NCBI GenBank assembly: GCA_040219085.1
Contig: JAVJTC010000033.1
Span: 1-64,000 of the forward strand
Direction: 5' to 3'
Source: Acidimicrobiales bacterium
Lineage (GTDB): Bacteria; Actinomycetota; Acidimicrobiia; Acidimicrobiales; JAVJTC01
Length of the DNA: 64,000 bases
Shown one piece after another: positions 42,474 to 51,213 of this stretch; positions within the stretch are counted from its first letter, which is position 1, and each line of letters opens with the position of its first letter. The translations under genes and the position numbers were made by a program. A model generated the notes under the pieces. That model was not told where the DNA came from, searched no databases, and was given only the letters and a program-made list of their open reading frames with translations.

Positions 42474-43487
42474 TCAGCCGTTGACCGTGAGGATGTAGTC
42501 CGACGCGTCGTCGTCCCACTCGAGCTCGATCAGCCCACGGGAGCGGGCCGCCTTGGTGAACTGCAGGAAGCCCCCGTAGCCGAGCCGGCGCTCGTCGAAG
42601 CTGCGGTCCCGGCTCTTGAGGATGTCCTTGAGTCCCGAGAGCTGCGCCGACCCGGACTCCGCGACCACCTCGGCGAGGAGAGCCATCGCCGAGGCCTCCG
42701 CGTCGCTGGTGTCGGGCAGACGAACGAGCGGGTCCCCGGAGCCGTCGAGTTCGACCACGCCCTCGCTCTCGAGCGCGCGCAGGAGCTCGCCGAACGCCCG
42801 GTACCCGTGGTCGGCCTCGGAGAACGTCGGGTCCTTGCGGAGGAGCGCACGCTTGAGCGAGGAGGACCGGATGGTGCTGCCGTCGCTCGCCTGGACCAGA
42901 CCCGTGAGGGTGCGGACGACCTGCACCGCGACGTCGGCCGGCTCGGCCCGGGTCGTCGTCTCCTCGCCGTCGCCCTGGTCCTTGGACCGGCTGGCGCGTT
43001 CGCGGCCGCCGCCGTCGTCGCCTATCAGGCGCTCGTAGAACAGGAACTCGTCACACGCCGGTGGAAGCAGTTTCGAGGTCGAACCCGAGATGCCGAAGCC
43101 GATCACCCGCTTGTCGAGCTCACGCAGCTTGTGCACCAGGGGGGTGAAGTCGCTGTCGCCGGTGCCGATCACGAAGGTGGTCACGTAGGAACGCTCGAAT
43201 GCCAGCTCGAGGGCATCCACCGCGAGCTTGATGTCGGCGGCGTTCTTGCGGGCGCCACCCATCTTCTGGGGGATCTCGAGCAGTTCGACGTGCTGGCGGG
43301 TCAGCGCCCGGCGGTCCTCGCTGAAATAGGACCAGTCGGCGTAGGCCCGCCGCACCACCACCCGGCCACGTTCGGCCATCGCGTCGGCCACGGGCCCGTA
43401 GTCGAAAGCACGGCCGAGGTTCTCGCGCGCACCGATCGCGAGGTTCTCGTAGTCGAGGTACACGGCAAGTCGTTCTTCACTGATCAC
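42474..43487 (-). CDS. NYN-domain protein with two OST-HTH/LOTUS domains
   Basis: This 337-residue protein starts with an NYN (PIN-like) nuclease domain: LAVYLDYENLAIGARENLG, then GGARKNAADIKLAVDALELA and VIGTGDSDFTPLVHKLRELD, which supply the acidic residues for metal-dependent RNA cleavage. After a charged linker come two winged-helix OST-HTH repeats (about 195-260 and 270-337): SSLKRALLRKDPTFSEADHG and GLKDILKSRDRSFDERRLGY. This is the LabA/limkain-like architecture, probably an RNA-binding ribonuclease. It lies downstream of ftsH on the same strand. Confidence 0.87.
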   Translation of the reverse strand: MISEERLAVYLDYENLAIGARENLGRAFDYGPVADAMAERGRVVVRRAYADWSYFSEDRRALTRQHVELLEIPQKMGGARKNAADIKLAVDALELAFERSYVTTFVIGTGDSDFTPLVHKLRELDKRVIGFGISGSTSKLLPPACDEFLFYERLIGDDGGGRERASRSKDQGDGEETTTRAEPADVAVQVVRTLTGLVQASDGSTIRSSSLKRALLRKDPTFSEADHGYRAFGELLRALESEGVVELDGSGDPLVRLPDTSDAEASAMALLAEVVAESGSAQLSGLKDILKSRDRSFDERRLGYGGFLQFTKAARSRGLIELEWDDDASDYILTVNG

Positions 43488-43542
43488 ACCCGCACCCTAA
43501 CGGGAGCCACGCGGTACCGAGAGGGCAATCGTCGCCAGCGGG

Positions 43543-45348
43543 TCAGGGGTCGACGACGACGACCATCGCATCGTCGGGGATCTCGTCGACCACGCCGGCC
43601 ACCTCGTAGGCGGCGTCCTGGTCGAGGGTCTCCGCCGCGAGGAGAGCTTCAGCCAGCCGGTCGAGGCGGTCGCGGTTCCGCGCCAACAGGCCATGGGCCG
43701 CCTCGTAGCACTCGGTGATGATGCGCCTCACGGCAGCCGTGGCCGGGTCGGAGAGCTCCGCGTCGACCGGGTGGCTGACCGGCCCGATCTCACTCGACAT
43801 GCCCCACCGTGCCACCATCATCCGGGCGAGACGGGTGACGTGTTCGAGATCGTCCTCGGCGCCGGTCGTCACCTCGTCGAAGACGAGTTGCTCGGCCGCC
43901 CGCCCACCGAGGAGGCCCATCATCCGACCGCGGAGGTAGGCCTCCGTGAAGACGTAGCGGTCGCTGTCGGGGCTCTGGTAGGTCACTCCCAGGGAGCGAC
44001 CGCGGGGGATGATGGAGATCTTGCGGACGGGGTCGGCACCCGGTTGCAGCATCCCCACGAGGGCGTGCCCGGCCTCGTGGTAGGCGGTGCGGCGTCGTTC
44101 CACGGGGGTGATGACCACGGCGCGTTCGGTACCGAGGACGATCTTCTCGAGGGAGCGCAGGAAGTCGTCGCCGCGGACCCGGTCGCGGTCGTCGCGGGCC
44201 GCGGTGATGGCAGCCTCGTTCACGAGATTGCGCAGATCGGCCCCCGCCATGCCGGGGGTCGTCGCTGCGACACGTTGGAGATCCACGTCGGCGGCCAGTG
44301 GCACCTCGCGGGTGTGGAGCTCGAGAATCGCCCTGCGCCCGGCGAGGTCCGGTGGGCTGACGACGACGTGGCGATCGAAGCGGCCGGGCCGCCGCAACGC
44401 GCTGTCCAGCACGTCGGGACGGTTCGTGGCGCCGATGACGATCACGCCGTCGGTGTTCGAGAAGCCGTCCATCTCGGTCAGGATCTGGTTGAGCGTCGTC
44501 TCACCCTCACGTTCACCGGAGGAGCCCTGGGCCGCGCGGGCGCGGCCGATGGCGTCGAGTTCGTCGATGAAGATGATCGCCGGAGCAGCCTCCTTGGCCT
44601 TTCGGAACAGGCTGCGGACCCGGCTCGCTCCCACGCCGACCAGCATCTCGGTGAACTCCGACGCGGACATCGAGAAGAAGGGCACGCCGGCCTCGCCTGC
44701 GACGGCACGCGCGAGGAGGGTCTTGCCGGTGCCAGGTGGGCCCGACAGCAGCACCCCACGCGGGACGTCGGCGCCGAGCCGGCTGTAGCGCTCAGGGTTG
44801 CGGAGGAAGTCGACGAGCTCTACGAGCTCGGCCTTCGCCTCGTCGATGCCGGCGACGTCGTCGAACGTGGTGGATCGGCCGCGTCCGTCCCATGCCTGGG
44901 CGTCGGATCGCCCGAAGCGCATCCCCATCGAGGAGCGGCTGAAGATCCAGACGAGCACGGACACGAGCAGAACGACGGGGACGAGCGTCAACAGGAGCTG
45001 TTGCCACAGGGGGTTGCGGTTCGAGGGAACCCGGGCCTCGACCTCGACGCCCTGGTCCACCAGATCACCCAGGAGGTCGTCGTCGGCGAAGCTGGGACGC
45101 ACGGTGGTGAACTCGAGGACCGTCCCGTCGTCCCCGGCGTCGACGGGCGAGACGAATACGCCGCTGACGCTGTCGCCGCTGGTCTCGACGCGAACCACGT
45201 TGCCGCTGGCAACCTCCTCACGGAACACCGAGTACGGGATCTCGGCGCCGGGGGAGTCGTCGCCCAGGAGTTGGAGCGCGAGGACGGAGTACGCCGCCGC
45301 CACGGCGACGATCGCGACCGACAGGAACATCCGGCGACTTCGAGTCAC
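43543..45348 (-). CDS. ftsH: ATP-dependent zinc metalloprotease FtsH
   Basis: With the GTG at 45348 the product is 601 residues. Two transmembrane helices (about 8-28 and 117-137) flank a short extracytoplasmic domain. The AAA+ module has Walker A SGPPGTGKTLLARAVAGEAG (203-210 for GPPGTGKT), Walker B IIFIDELDAIG and an SRH region NRPDVLDSALRRPGRFDRHV. The protease site is YHEAGHALVGML, with a later acidic ligand in the EVTTGAEDDLEHVT helix. It degrades misfolded membrane and regulatory proteins. The C-terminal tail is short. An in-frame start at 45438 is possible. Confidence 0.9.
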   Translation of the reverse strand: MTRSRRMFLSVAIVAVAAAYSVLALQLLGDDSPGAEIPYSVFREEVASGNVVRVETSGDSVSGVFVSPVDAGDDGTVLEFTTVRPSFADDDLLGDLVDQGVEVEARVPSNRNPLWQQLLLTLVPVVLLVSVLVWIFSRSSMGMRFGRSDAQAWDGRGRSTTFDDVAGIDEAKAELVELVDFLRNPERYSRLGADVPRGVLLSGPPGTGKTLLARAVAGEAGVPFFSMSASEFTEMLVGVGASRVRSLFRKAKEAAPAIIFIDELDAIGRARAAQGSSGEREGETTLNQILTEMDGFSNTDGVIVIGATNRPDVLDSALRRPGRFDRHVVVSPPDLAGRRAILELHTREVPLAADVDLQRVAATTPGMAGADLRNLVNEAAITAARDDRDRVRGDDFLRSLEKIVLGTERAVVITPVERRRTAYHEAGHALVGMLQPGADPVRKISIIPRGRSLGVTYQSPDSDRYVFTEAYLRGRMMGLLGGRAAEQLVFDEVTTGAEDDLEHVTRLARMMVARWGMSSEIGPVSHPVDAELSDPATAAVRRIITECYEAAHGLLARNRDRLDRLAEALLAAETLDQDAAYEVAGVVDEIPDDAMVVVVDP

Positions 45349-45470
45349 CTCTGCAGTATCGGCAACTTCGCCCGAACCGTGAGTCGCGAACCGGTCCGAG
45401 GTCCCCCATGACGGCCGTCGGAGGCAGGAATCGCTCAAAGACCGACCCGAATCGGCCGACAGTTGACAAG

Positions 45471-46409
45471 GTGAGGACCAGCTCGACCAGATCCAGGACG
45501 GCTGTCGTGGTGGCGCTGGTCGTCGCCATCGCGGCCGCGGCGTGCTCGGGGGGATACCCCGACGACCTCGACGAACAACTCGCGTCGTTCAGCGACAGCC
45601 ACGAGCGGCGCCAGGCCGTTCTCGAGGCGAACGGCATCGCCGCGCCCGCCGAGGGCGACCGCGGCTCGGGACCGACGGGTGACGATTCCGTCGACGGCCT
45701 CGGGGACGCAGCGGTCGACGGCACATCGCGCGACGGGACGGACGACCTCACCGAACAGCAGCGGGCCCTTCGCGACGGGAGCATCGTCGCCACGGCCCTC
45801 CCGGCCGCCGTCGATCTGGGCGAGGACTGGTGGACGTCGTCGTTCGACCCCGCGTCAGAGGTGGACGGCACCGTCCGGAGCTACGACACCATCAGGTCGT
45901 GTCGGGTGCTCGTCGACCTCACCAAGGAGAGCGACCATGTGGCCCTCGCGGGTGCCTGGTACGGCGACCAGCGCCAGACGTCCAACGTGCAGATCTGGAC
46001 CCGACTCTTCGACACGCCCACCGCGGCGGCGGCCTGGTTCGTGACCGAGTCGAGCGCCACGGCGATGACGTGTGTGCGCAATCTCTACCTCGTCACCTAT
46101 GAGATCGACGAAGCCCAGATCGAGGGTCTCGTGTACGACGACGTGGTCCTGACCCGCGCCGAGGTCGGGGTCGCGGTTCCTGACGACGTCGAGATCGCCG
46201 TCTTCCGCTCCGACACCCCCGGCCGGATCGACGGCGAGATCCACCTTGTCGACTCGGTCGCCGAGGTACGGATTCTCATCGACCGGATGGTCGTCGCGAT
46301 GCGCGTGCTGACGACCGACGCCGTTGCGACCTCGGTTCTCGTCGACAGCGTCGTACCCATGGCCATCGAGGCGGCCCGTACGGCCCTCGCCGGCGGCGCT
46401 GCCATCTAG
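45471..46409 (+). CDS. Putative lipoprotein of unknown function
   Basis: The GTG at 45471 gives 312 residues. A lipobox-like AAAACSGG places Cys25 after a hydrophobic run. An Asp/Gly-rich linker (about 60-100) is followed by a compact domain with WWTSSFDPASEVDGTVRSYD and FDTPTAAAAWFVTESSATAM. The latter resembles sensor-type PknH/LppA-like extracellular domains of actinobacteria, but the match is weak. Three cysteines occur in the domain (RSCRVL, MTCVRN). An in-frame ATG at 45408 is also possible. Function unknown. Confidence 0.6.
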   Translation: MRTSSTRSRTAVVVALVVAIAAAACSGGYPDDLDEQLASFSDSHERRQAVLEANGIAAPAEGDRGSGPTGDDSVDGLGDAAVDGTSRDGTDDLTEQQRALRDGSIVATALPAAVDLGEDWWTSSFDPASEVDGTVRSYDTIRSCRVLVDLTKESDHVALAGAWYGDQRQTSNVQIWTRLFDTPTAAAAWFVTESSATAMTCVRNLYLVTYEIDEAQIEGLVYDDVVLTRAEVGVAVPDDVEIAVFRSDTPGRIDGEIHLVDSVAEVRILIDRMVVAMRVLTTDAVATSVLVDSVVPMAIEAARTALAGGAAI

Positions 46410-46459
46410 TCCGCTCCGCGGCGTCGGGGCGCATCGCCGATCGCTGCGACAATGGGGCG

Positions 46460-47356
46460 GTGCCCGAACTGCCCGACGTCGTCGTCTACCTGGAAGCCCT
46501 CGAGCGCCATGTCGTCGGGCACACCCTGGACAAGGTGCGGGTGAGCGGCATCTCGGCTCTGAAGTCCTTCGATCCGCCGTTGGGAGCCATCGAGGGCCGG
46601 GTCGTCGCGGGGACCCGTCGGTTGGGGAAGCGGCTCGTGTTCGACTTCGGTGACGACCTCTTCTGTGTCATCCATCTCATGGTCTCGGGTCGCCTCCACT
46701 GGCGGGACAGGGGCGCGAAGGCCGGCCGCAACGGCCTCGCCGTGTTCGACTTCGCCACGGGGTCACTCGTCCTGACGGAGGCGTCGAAGAAGAAGCGGGC
46801 GTCGATCTGGGTCGTGGCCGGATCCGACCAGCTCGCCGCGGACCACGACCGGGGCGGCGCAGAGCCACTCGAGGTCGACGCGACGACGTTCGCAGAGGTG
46901 CTCCGTGCCCGGAACCGCACCCTGAAGCGGGCTCTGACCGATCCGACGATCTTCTCGGGGATAGGCAACGCCTACTCCGACGAGATCCTCGTGCGGGCCG
47001 GCCTGTCACCGGTGCGTCGCACGGGTCAACTCGACGACGCCGAGGCTGCCCGGCTCCACGGCGCGGTGGTCGCCACCCTCGAGGAGTGGACCGATCGCCT
47101 GCGCGCCGAGGTCGGCGAGGGTTTCCCCTCGAAGGTGACCGCCTTCCGACCCGAGATGGCGGTCCACGGTCGTCACGGTGAGCCGTGCGGGCTGTGCGGG
47201 ACGACGGTCCAGCGGATCGTCTACGCCAGCAACGAGGTCAACTACTGCCCGGCGTGTCAGACCGAGGGGCGGATCCTCGCCGACCGGTCGCTCTCACGGC
47301 TGTTGAAGGACGACTGGCCGACGACGATCGAGGACCTCGAAGACCGGGGGCCGTGA
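46460..47356 (+). CDS. Formamidopyrimidine-DNA glycosylase family protein
   Basis: This 298-residue protein (GTG start) has the catalytic N-terminus PELPDVVVYLE (Pro and Glu next to the initiator). The H2TH helix region (LTDPTIFSGIGNAYSDEILV) is present, as is a C-terminal zinc finger CGLC...CPAC near residues 241-264. A Lys-rich loop (ASKKKRASIW) sits where strand-opening residues lie. It should excise oxidised bases and nick DNA. PELPD rather than PELPE and the long middle loop suggest a subfamily distinct from MutM. Confidence 0.88.
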   Translation: MPELPDVVVYLEALERHVVGHTLDKVRVSGISALKSFDPPLGAIEGRVVAGTRRLGKRLVFDFGDDLFCVIHLMVSGRLHWRDRGAKAGRNGLAVFDFATGSLVLTEASKKKRASIWVVAGSDQLAADHDRGGAEPLEVDATTFAEVLRARNRTLKRALTDPTIFSGIGNAYSDEILVRAGLSPVRRTGQLDDAEAARLHGAVVATLEEWTDRLRAEVGEGFPSKVTAFRPEMAVHGRHGEPCGLCGTTVQRIVYASNEVNYCPACQTEGRILADRSLSRLLKDDWPTTIEDLEDRGP

Positions 47357-47383
47357 GAGCGCAGGCCCGACCCGCGGCGGGGA

Positions 47384-48871
47384 TCAGTCCACCCGCTGGT
47401 GGATGACGGCGATGTCGTCGGTGTAGACGCGTTCCCAGTCTCCGGAGAGGTCCAGCAGACTGACGACGGCGGTGTCGGGTTTCACGAGGGTCCACGAGAT
47501 GTCGAAGTCGTCGAGGATCGTGGCCCACGAGGACCCGCCGGCGGACACCTCGTGGTGGGCCCTCAACATGTCGGCCCCGTACACGTCGGCCCGGCCGTCG
47601 ATGAAGACGTCGATGTCGCGCCACACGAGGTATCCGCCGTAGCTGTAGGTGTTGAAGACGTTGCCCGAGTCGAGTCCGGTGGCGACGGCGACGTCCACGG
47701 CGGTCACCGGAAGGTTGGCGTCGATGGCGTCGTCGTTGGCTGCGACGTTCCGGACGACGGAGATGGCCGTCGCGGCGCACAATCCGGCCACCAGGATGAC
47801 GACGAGACCCCGCGACCGGAAGGTGAGGTCGCGCTCGCCTGTCGCCGTCGGGCCGGCGGGGGTCCGTTCCAGCGCCGACACGAGGTGCCGCAGGACGGCT
47901 GGTGCCGCGATCACTGCGAACAGCGAGATGTGGCGCAGCGAGGTGAGGCCCGCGGCGGCCGTCCCGACGAAGAGGAACAGGTCGGTCGCCGTCACCCGCA
48001 GGCTGCTGTAGGCGAAGCCGACGAGTCCGGCCACGAGCATCAGCGCGAAGGGCCACCACATTCTCTCGCCGAGGTCTGGCGCGAGCCACTCCCTGATCAG
48101 TTCCTGCTGAGCGTCGCTCCCGAGCGTCTCGAACGGGTAGAGCCACAGACGCGGACCGCTGGGATTGACGACGGCGACGACGAGCATGGCCCCGGCGATG
48201 CCGAGCAGACGTTTCGCTGTCGCTATGTCGAATCGGGAGCCCGTGGCGGCGAAGCGCGCGTCGATGAGATCCCCGATGGCGTACGTGCCCACGATCGCCA
48301 CGCCGGCGTAGAAGCCGCTGTGGAGATTCGCCCAGACGACGGCGAGCGGGACGAGCAGCGTCAGCCGCGAAGCGGGCACGCGCCCACGCCGTACCGACTC
48401 GATCAACCACACCGTCGTGGCGGCGAGCAACACGTTGAACAACTGCGGACGGGCCCCCCAGGCGACCAGCGAGGTGCGGGCGACGAGGTAGGTGAACGCC
48501 GCCGCCATGAGCGGCCCCGCCCCGACCATGCGGCTCGTGCGGTAGACGATGCCGCAGATCGCAAGGCCGATGATGCCGAAGAAGACCATCAGCCCGACGA
48601 ATCCCCCCGCGCGGTGCACGAGTTCCATCACGACCTGCGACAGCCATTCGTGGGTGACCCATTCGCGGCCGGGCACGCTGTGGGAGAAGACGTCGCTGTC
48701 GGGCCAGCCGCCCGAGAGGATCAGCTCTCCCGTCGGGAGATGCCACCAGAGGTCGGGGTCGACCGTGGGGCGCAGCGACATCCCGACCACGAGGGTGCCG
48801 ATCGCAAAGGCGCCGAGTCTCTGCGCGGTGAGTGCGGGGCGCGTCTTCACGGGAAGACTCGTCGTCGTCAT
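47384..48871 (-). CDS. Polytopic membrane protein, GT-C-like
   Basis: This 495-residue protein has about ten helices. The first loop, RPTVDPDLWWHLPTGELILS, contains an acidic pair (DPD) at the position where GT-C glycosyltransferases carry catalytic residues, followed by FSHSVPGREWVTHEWLSQV. A C-terminal soluble part (from about 400) includes FNTYSYGGYLVWRDIDVFID. Similar proteins are annotated as hypothetical membrane proteins. Together with the divergent dolichyl-phosphate-type GT2 gene it may glycosylate lipids or proteins outside the cell (inference). Confidence 0.6.
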   Translation of the reverse strand: MTTTSLPVKTRPALTAQRLGAFAIGTLVVGMSLRPTVDPDLWWHLPTGELILSGGWPDSDVFSHSVPGREWVTHEWLSQVVMELVHRAGGFVGLMVFFGIIGLAICGIVYRTSRMVGAGPLMAAAFTYLVARTSLVAWGARPQLFNVLLAATTVWLIESVRRGRVPASRLTLLVPLAVVWANLHSGFYAGVAIVGTYAIGDLIDARFAATGSRFDIATAKRLLGIAGAMLVVAVVNPSGPRLWLYPFETLGSDAQQELIREWLAPDLGERMWWPFALMLVAGLVGFAYSSLRVTATDLFLFVGTAAAGLTSLRHISLFAVIAAPAVLRHLVSALERTPAGPTATGERDLTFRSRGLVVILVAGLCAATAISVVRNVAANDDAIDANLPVTAVDVAVATGLDSGNVFNTYSYGGYLVWRDIDVFIDGRADVYGADMLRAHHEVSAGGSSWATILDDFDISWTLVKPDTAVVSLLDLSGDWERVYTDDIAVIHQRVD

Positions 48872-48964
48872 GACGCTCCAATCGGCCCCACGGCCCCGCG
48901 ATTCAAGTTGAGTCGGGCGACTCATGGGCACTAAATGCGGGCGGCACGATGCCGATTGAGAACT

Positions 48965-49795
48965 ATGGCGATGACGCTGCCGCTCGACTGGCCGGTCTCC
49001 ACCGGGGACGAGAGCCTGACACCGCCGCCGGCGAAACGTCCGGTGGCCCCGGCGCTGAGCGTCGTGGTCCCGCTGTACAACGAGGAGCGCAGGGTTCCCG
49101 CGCTCTGCGACGCGGCCCGTCGTTGGGACACCCCCTTCGGTGCGGCCGAACTGATCCTCGTCGATGACGGCTCCACGGACCGCACGGTCCGCATGCTCGA
49201 CGGTGGCCTTGTCGACTGCGAGGTGCCACACCGCGTCATCTCCCATGATCACAACCGTGGGAAGGGCGCCGCCGTTGCGACGGGGATGCGTCAGGCGACC
49301 GGCGACTTCGTCGCGTTTCTCGACGCGGACCTCGCGGTCACCTTCGAGGACCTCGCCCGCGCGATGTCGATGATGGAGTCCGCAGGAGCGCCGATAGCGG
49401 TCGGTTCACGTCGCCACCCCGACTCCGAACTTCCCGACCCCCAGCCCGTGCTACGCCGCACCCTCGGCCGATGCTTCAACCTCGCCGCCCGGTCGATGGG
49501 CCTCGCGTCCATGAGTGACACGCAGTGTGGGATGAAGATCTTCCGGCGGATGGCGGCAGCCCAGATATTCCCGCACGTCAAGTCAGAAGGTTTCGCGTTC
49601 GACGTCGAGGTCCTGCGGGTCGCGGAACTCTATGGCCACAAGGTGATCGAGGTCCCGGTCACGTGGCACCACCGGGGTGAGTCGAAGGTACGCCCCGTGC
49701 GCGACGGCATGGCCATGTTGCGCAGTCTGGTCGCCATCCGCCGCCGGTGGGGCAAGGGTTCCGAGGTGCGGCTGATGAGCAGCCACATCCGCTGA
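48965..49795 (+). CDS. Dolichyl-phosphate sugar synthase-like GT2
   Basis: This 276-residue GT-A enzyme has ALSVVVPLYNEERRVPALCD, AELILVDDGSTDRTVRML and the metal site VAFLDADLAVTFEDLAR, followed by SDTQCGMKIFRR and EVPVTWHHRGESKV. It matches polyprenyl/dolichyl-phosphate beta-glucosyl- or mannosyltransferases (ALG5/DPM type). No long membrane anchor is present. It would load a sugar on polyprenyl phosphate for a GT-C enzyme, possibly the divergent membrane protein. ATG 48965 is chosen over an upstream start at 48935. Confidence 0.85.
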   Translation: MAMTLPLDWPVSTGDESLTPPPAKRPVAPALSVVVPLYNEERRVPALCDAARRWDTPFGAAELILVDDGSTDRTVRMLDGGLVDCEVPHRVISHDHNRGKGAAVATGMRQATGDFVAFLDADLAVTFEDLARAMSMMESAGAPIAVGSRRHPDSELPDPQPVLRRTLGRCFNLAARSMGLASMSDTQCGMKIFRRMAAAQIFPHVKSEGFAFDVEVLRVAELYGHKVIEVPVTWHHRGESKVRPVRDGMAMLRSLVAIRRRWGKGSEVRLMSSHIR

Positions 49796-49860
49796 CCTGC
49801 CACACTCTGCACCCACGAAGGTCGCACCGGGACGCGGTGCGGAGAGGGGTGTGATCGGGG

Positions 49861-50628
49861 ATGGAACTCGCAGGGCGCAGCGCGCTGGTCTCGGGTGGCG
49901 CAGGCGGTCTCGGCGCCGCCGCGGTTCGTGAACTCGTCTCGGCCGGGATGTCCGTCGTGGTCTTCGACCGTGACACGGAGCGGTCCGCGGCCCTGGTCTC
50001 CGAGATCGGGTCCGCTGCGGTCGCCGTGGCCGGAGACGTCGGCGCCGACGAAGATGTGGGCGCCGCGTGCGACGCGGCCGAGGCGCTGGGGACGCTCTCG
50101 CTGGTCGTGAACGTCGTGGGCATCGGCTGGGCCGAGCGGACCGTGAACCGCGACGGTCACCCCCACGACCTCGATCGCTACCGCCAGGTGATCGAGGTGA
50201 ACCAGATCGGAACCTTCAACGTCGCACGTCTCGGCGCGGCCCGCATGGCGGCCAACGACCCCGACGACGGTGGCGAACGCGGCGTCATCGTCAATACGGC
50301 GTCGGTGGCGGGCTACGAGGGCCAGACCGGTCAGATCGCCTACTCGTCGTCCAAGGCGGCGATCATCGGGATGAGCCTGCCGATGGCCCGGGATCTGGCG
50401 CCGATCGGGATCAGGGTCAACTGCATCGCGCCGGGGATCATGAACACCGATCTCATGATGACCGCGAGCGAAGAAGTGCGGGCCGGACTCGTGGCCAACG
50501 TCGTGCACCCGAAGCGCTTCGGGGAGCCTGCTGAGTACGGTCTGCTCGTGCGCCAGATCGCGGAGAACGCCTATCTCAACGGCGAGTGCATCCGTCTGGA
50601 CGCGGCTCTGCGGTTTCCACCCAAATGA
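49861..50628 (+). CDS. SDR dehydrogenase, 3-hydroxyacyl-CoA dehydrogenase type II-like
   Basis: This 255-residue SDR has [20 protein letters not shown] for cofactor binding with Asp in VVFDRD, which favours NAD. Its NNAG position reads NVVG. The catalytic motifs are [16 protein letters not shown] and YSSSKAA. An insertion around [20 protein letters not shown] is typical of HSD17B10-like enzymes in fatty-acid or steroid oxidation. The stop overlaps the ATG of the YceI gene, so the two are cotranslated. Confidence 0.87.
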   Translation: MELAGRSALVSGGAGGLGAAAVRELVSAGMSVVVFDRDTERSAALVSEIGSAAVAVAGDVGADEDVGAACDAAEALGTLSLVVNVVGIGWAERTVNRDGHPHDLDRYRQVIEVNQIGTFNVARLGAARMAANDPDDGGERGVIVNTASVAGYEGQTGQIAYSSSKAAIIGMSLPMARDLAPIGIRVNCIAPGIMNTDLMMTASEEVRAGLVANVVHPKRFGEPAEYGLLVRQIAENAYLNGECIRLDAALRFPPK

Positions 50629-51206
50629 GCGACGAGGCCGCCCTCACGAGAGTGGTCGACGGCCGGCCGGTACCCGCGCCCGGTCGGTGGGAGATAGATC
50701 CCGGTTTCACGCGTGTGGCCTTCGTGGTGCGGCGGCTGTTGACCCGGATGCGGGGCGACTTCGCCGACGTGGAGGGCACCGTCGTCATCGCCGAGGATCC
50801 CACCGGGTCGAGCGCCACCATCACCATTCCGGCGGCCACCGTTCGCACCGGCCATCCGGGGACCGACGAGGCGGCCCGGGAGATGCTCGGTGTCGAGGAC
50901 TTCCCGACCATCACGTTCACGTCCACGGCGGTGGCGCCCGGGGAGGCGGACCTTTGGACGATCACCGGTGACCTCACCATCCGGGGCGTGACGCGGCCGG
51001 TGGACCTGGCCACGCGGTTCGTCGGTGCCGCAGAGCACCCCTTCGGTGGGATGCGCAAGGCGACCTTCGAGGCGACCGCCACTGTCGACCGCCGTGACTT
51101 CGGTGTCGATCAGTACCAGGTCCCGGCTCCGGGCACCGCCGGCGCCGTCGTGGTGGGCAACGCGATCTCCATCACCCTCGACGTCGAGGTGGACCTGGGG
51201 GACTGA
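50625..51206 (+). CDS. YceI-family protein 2
   Basis: This 193-residue YceI barrel includes GRWEIDPGFTRVAFVVRRLL, VRTGHPGTDEAAREMLGVED, TGDLTIRGVTRPVDLATRFV and RRDFGVDQYQVP. It is closer to the canonical family than the protein at 15538, and like it lacks a signal peptide. Coupling to an SDR suggests a hydrophobic substrate or carrier role, since YceI proteins bind polyprenoid chains. It ends seven bases before the convergent oxidoreductase stop. Confidence 0.88.
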   Translation: MSDEAALTRVVDGRPVPAPGRWEIDPGFTRVAFVVRRLLTRMRGDFADVEGTVVIAEDPTGSSATITIPAATVRTGHPGTDEAAREMLGVEDFPTITFTSTAVAPGEADLWTITGDLTIRGVTRPVDLATRFVGAAEHPFGGMRKATFEATATVDRRDFGVDQYQVPAPGTAGAVVVGNAISITLDVEVDLGD

Positions 51207-51213
51207 CCGGCGC

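Noticed and set aside
43693-45411. A 572-codon plus-strand open frame
   Set aside because: It is the complement of ftsH, which has all AAA and protease motifs. The shadow protein is low-complexity and matches nothing I recognise.
47399-48934. A 511-codon plus-strand open frame rich in Asp, Gly, Glu, His and Arg
   Set aside because: It is opposite the GT-C-like membrane protein, which has clear hydrophobic periodicity. The composition is typical of antisense frames here.
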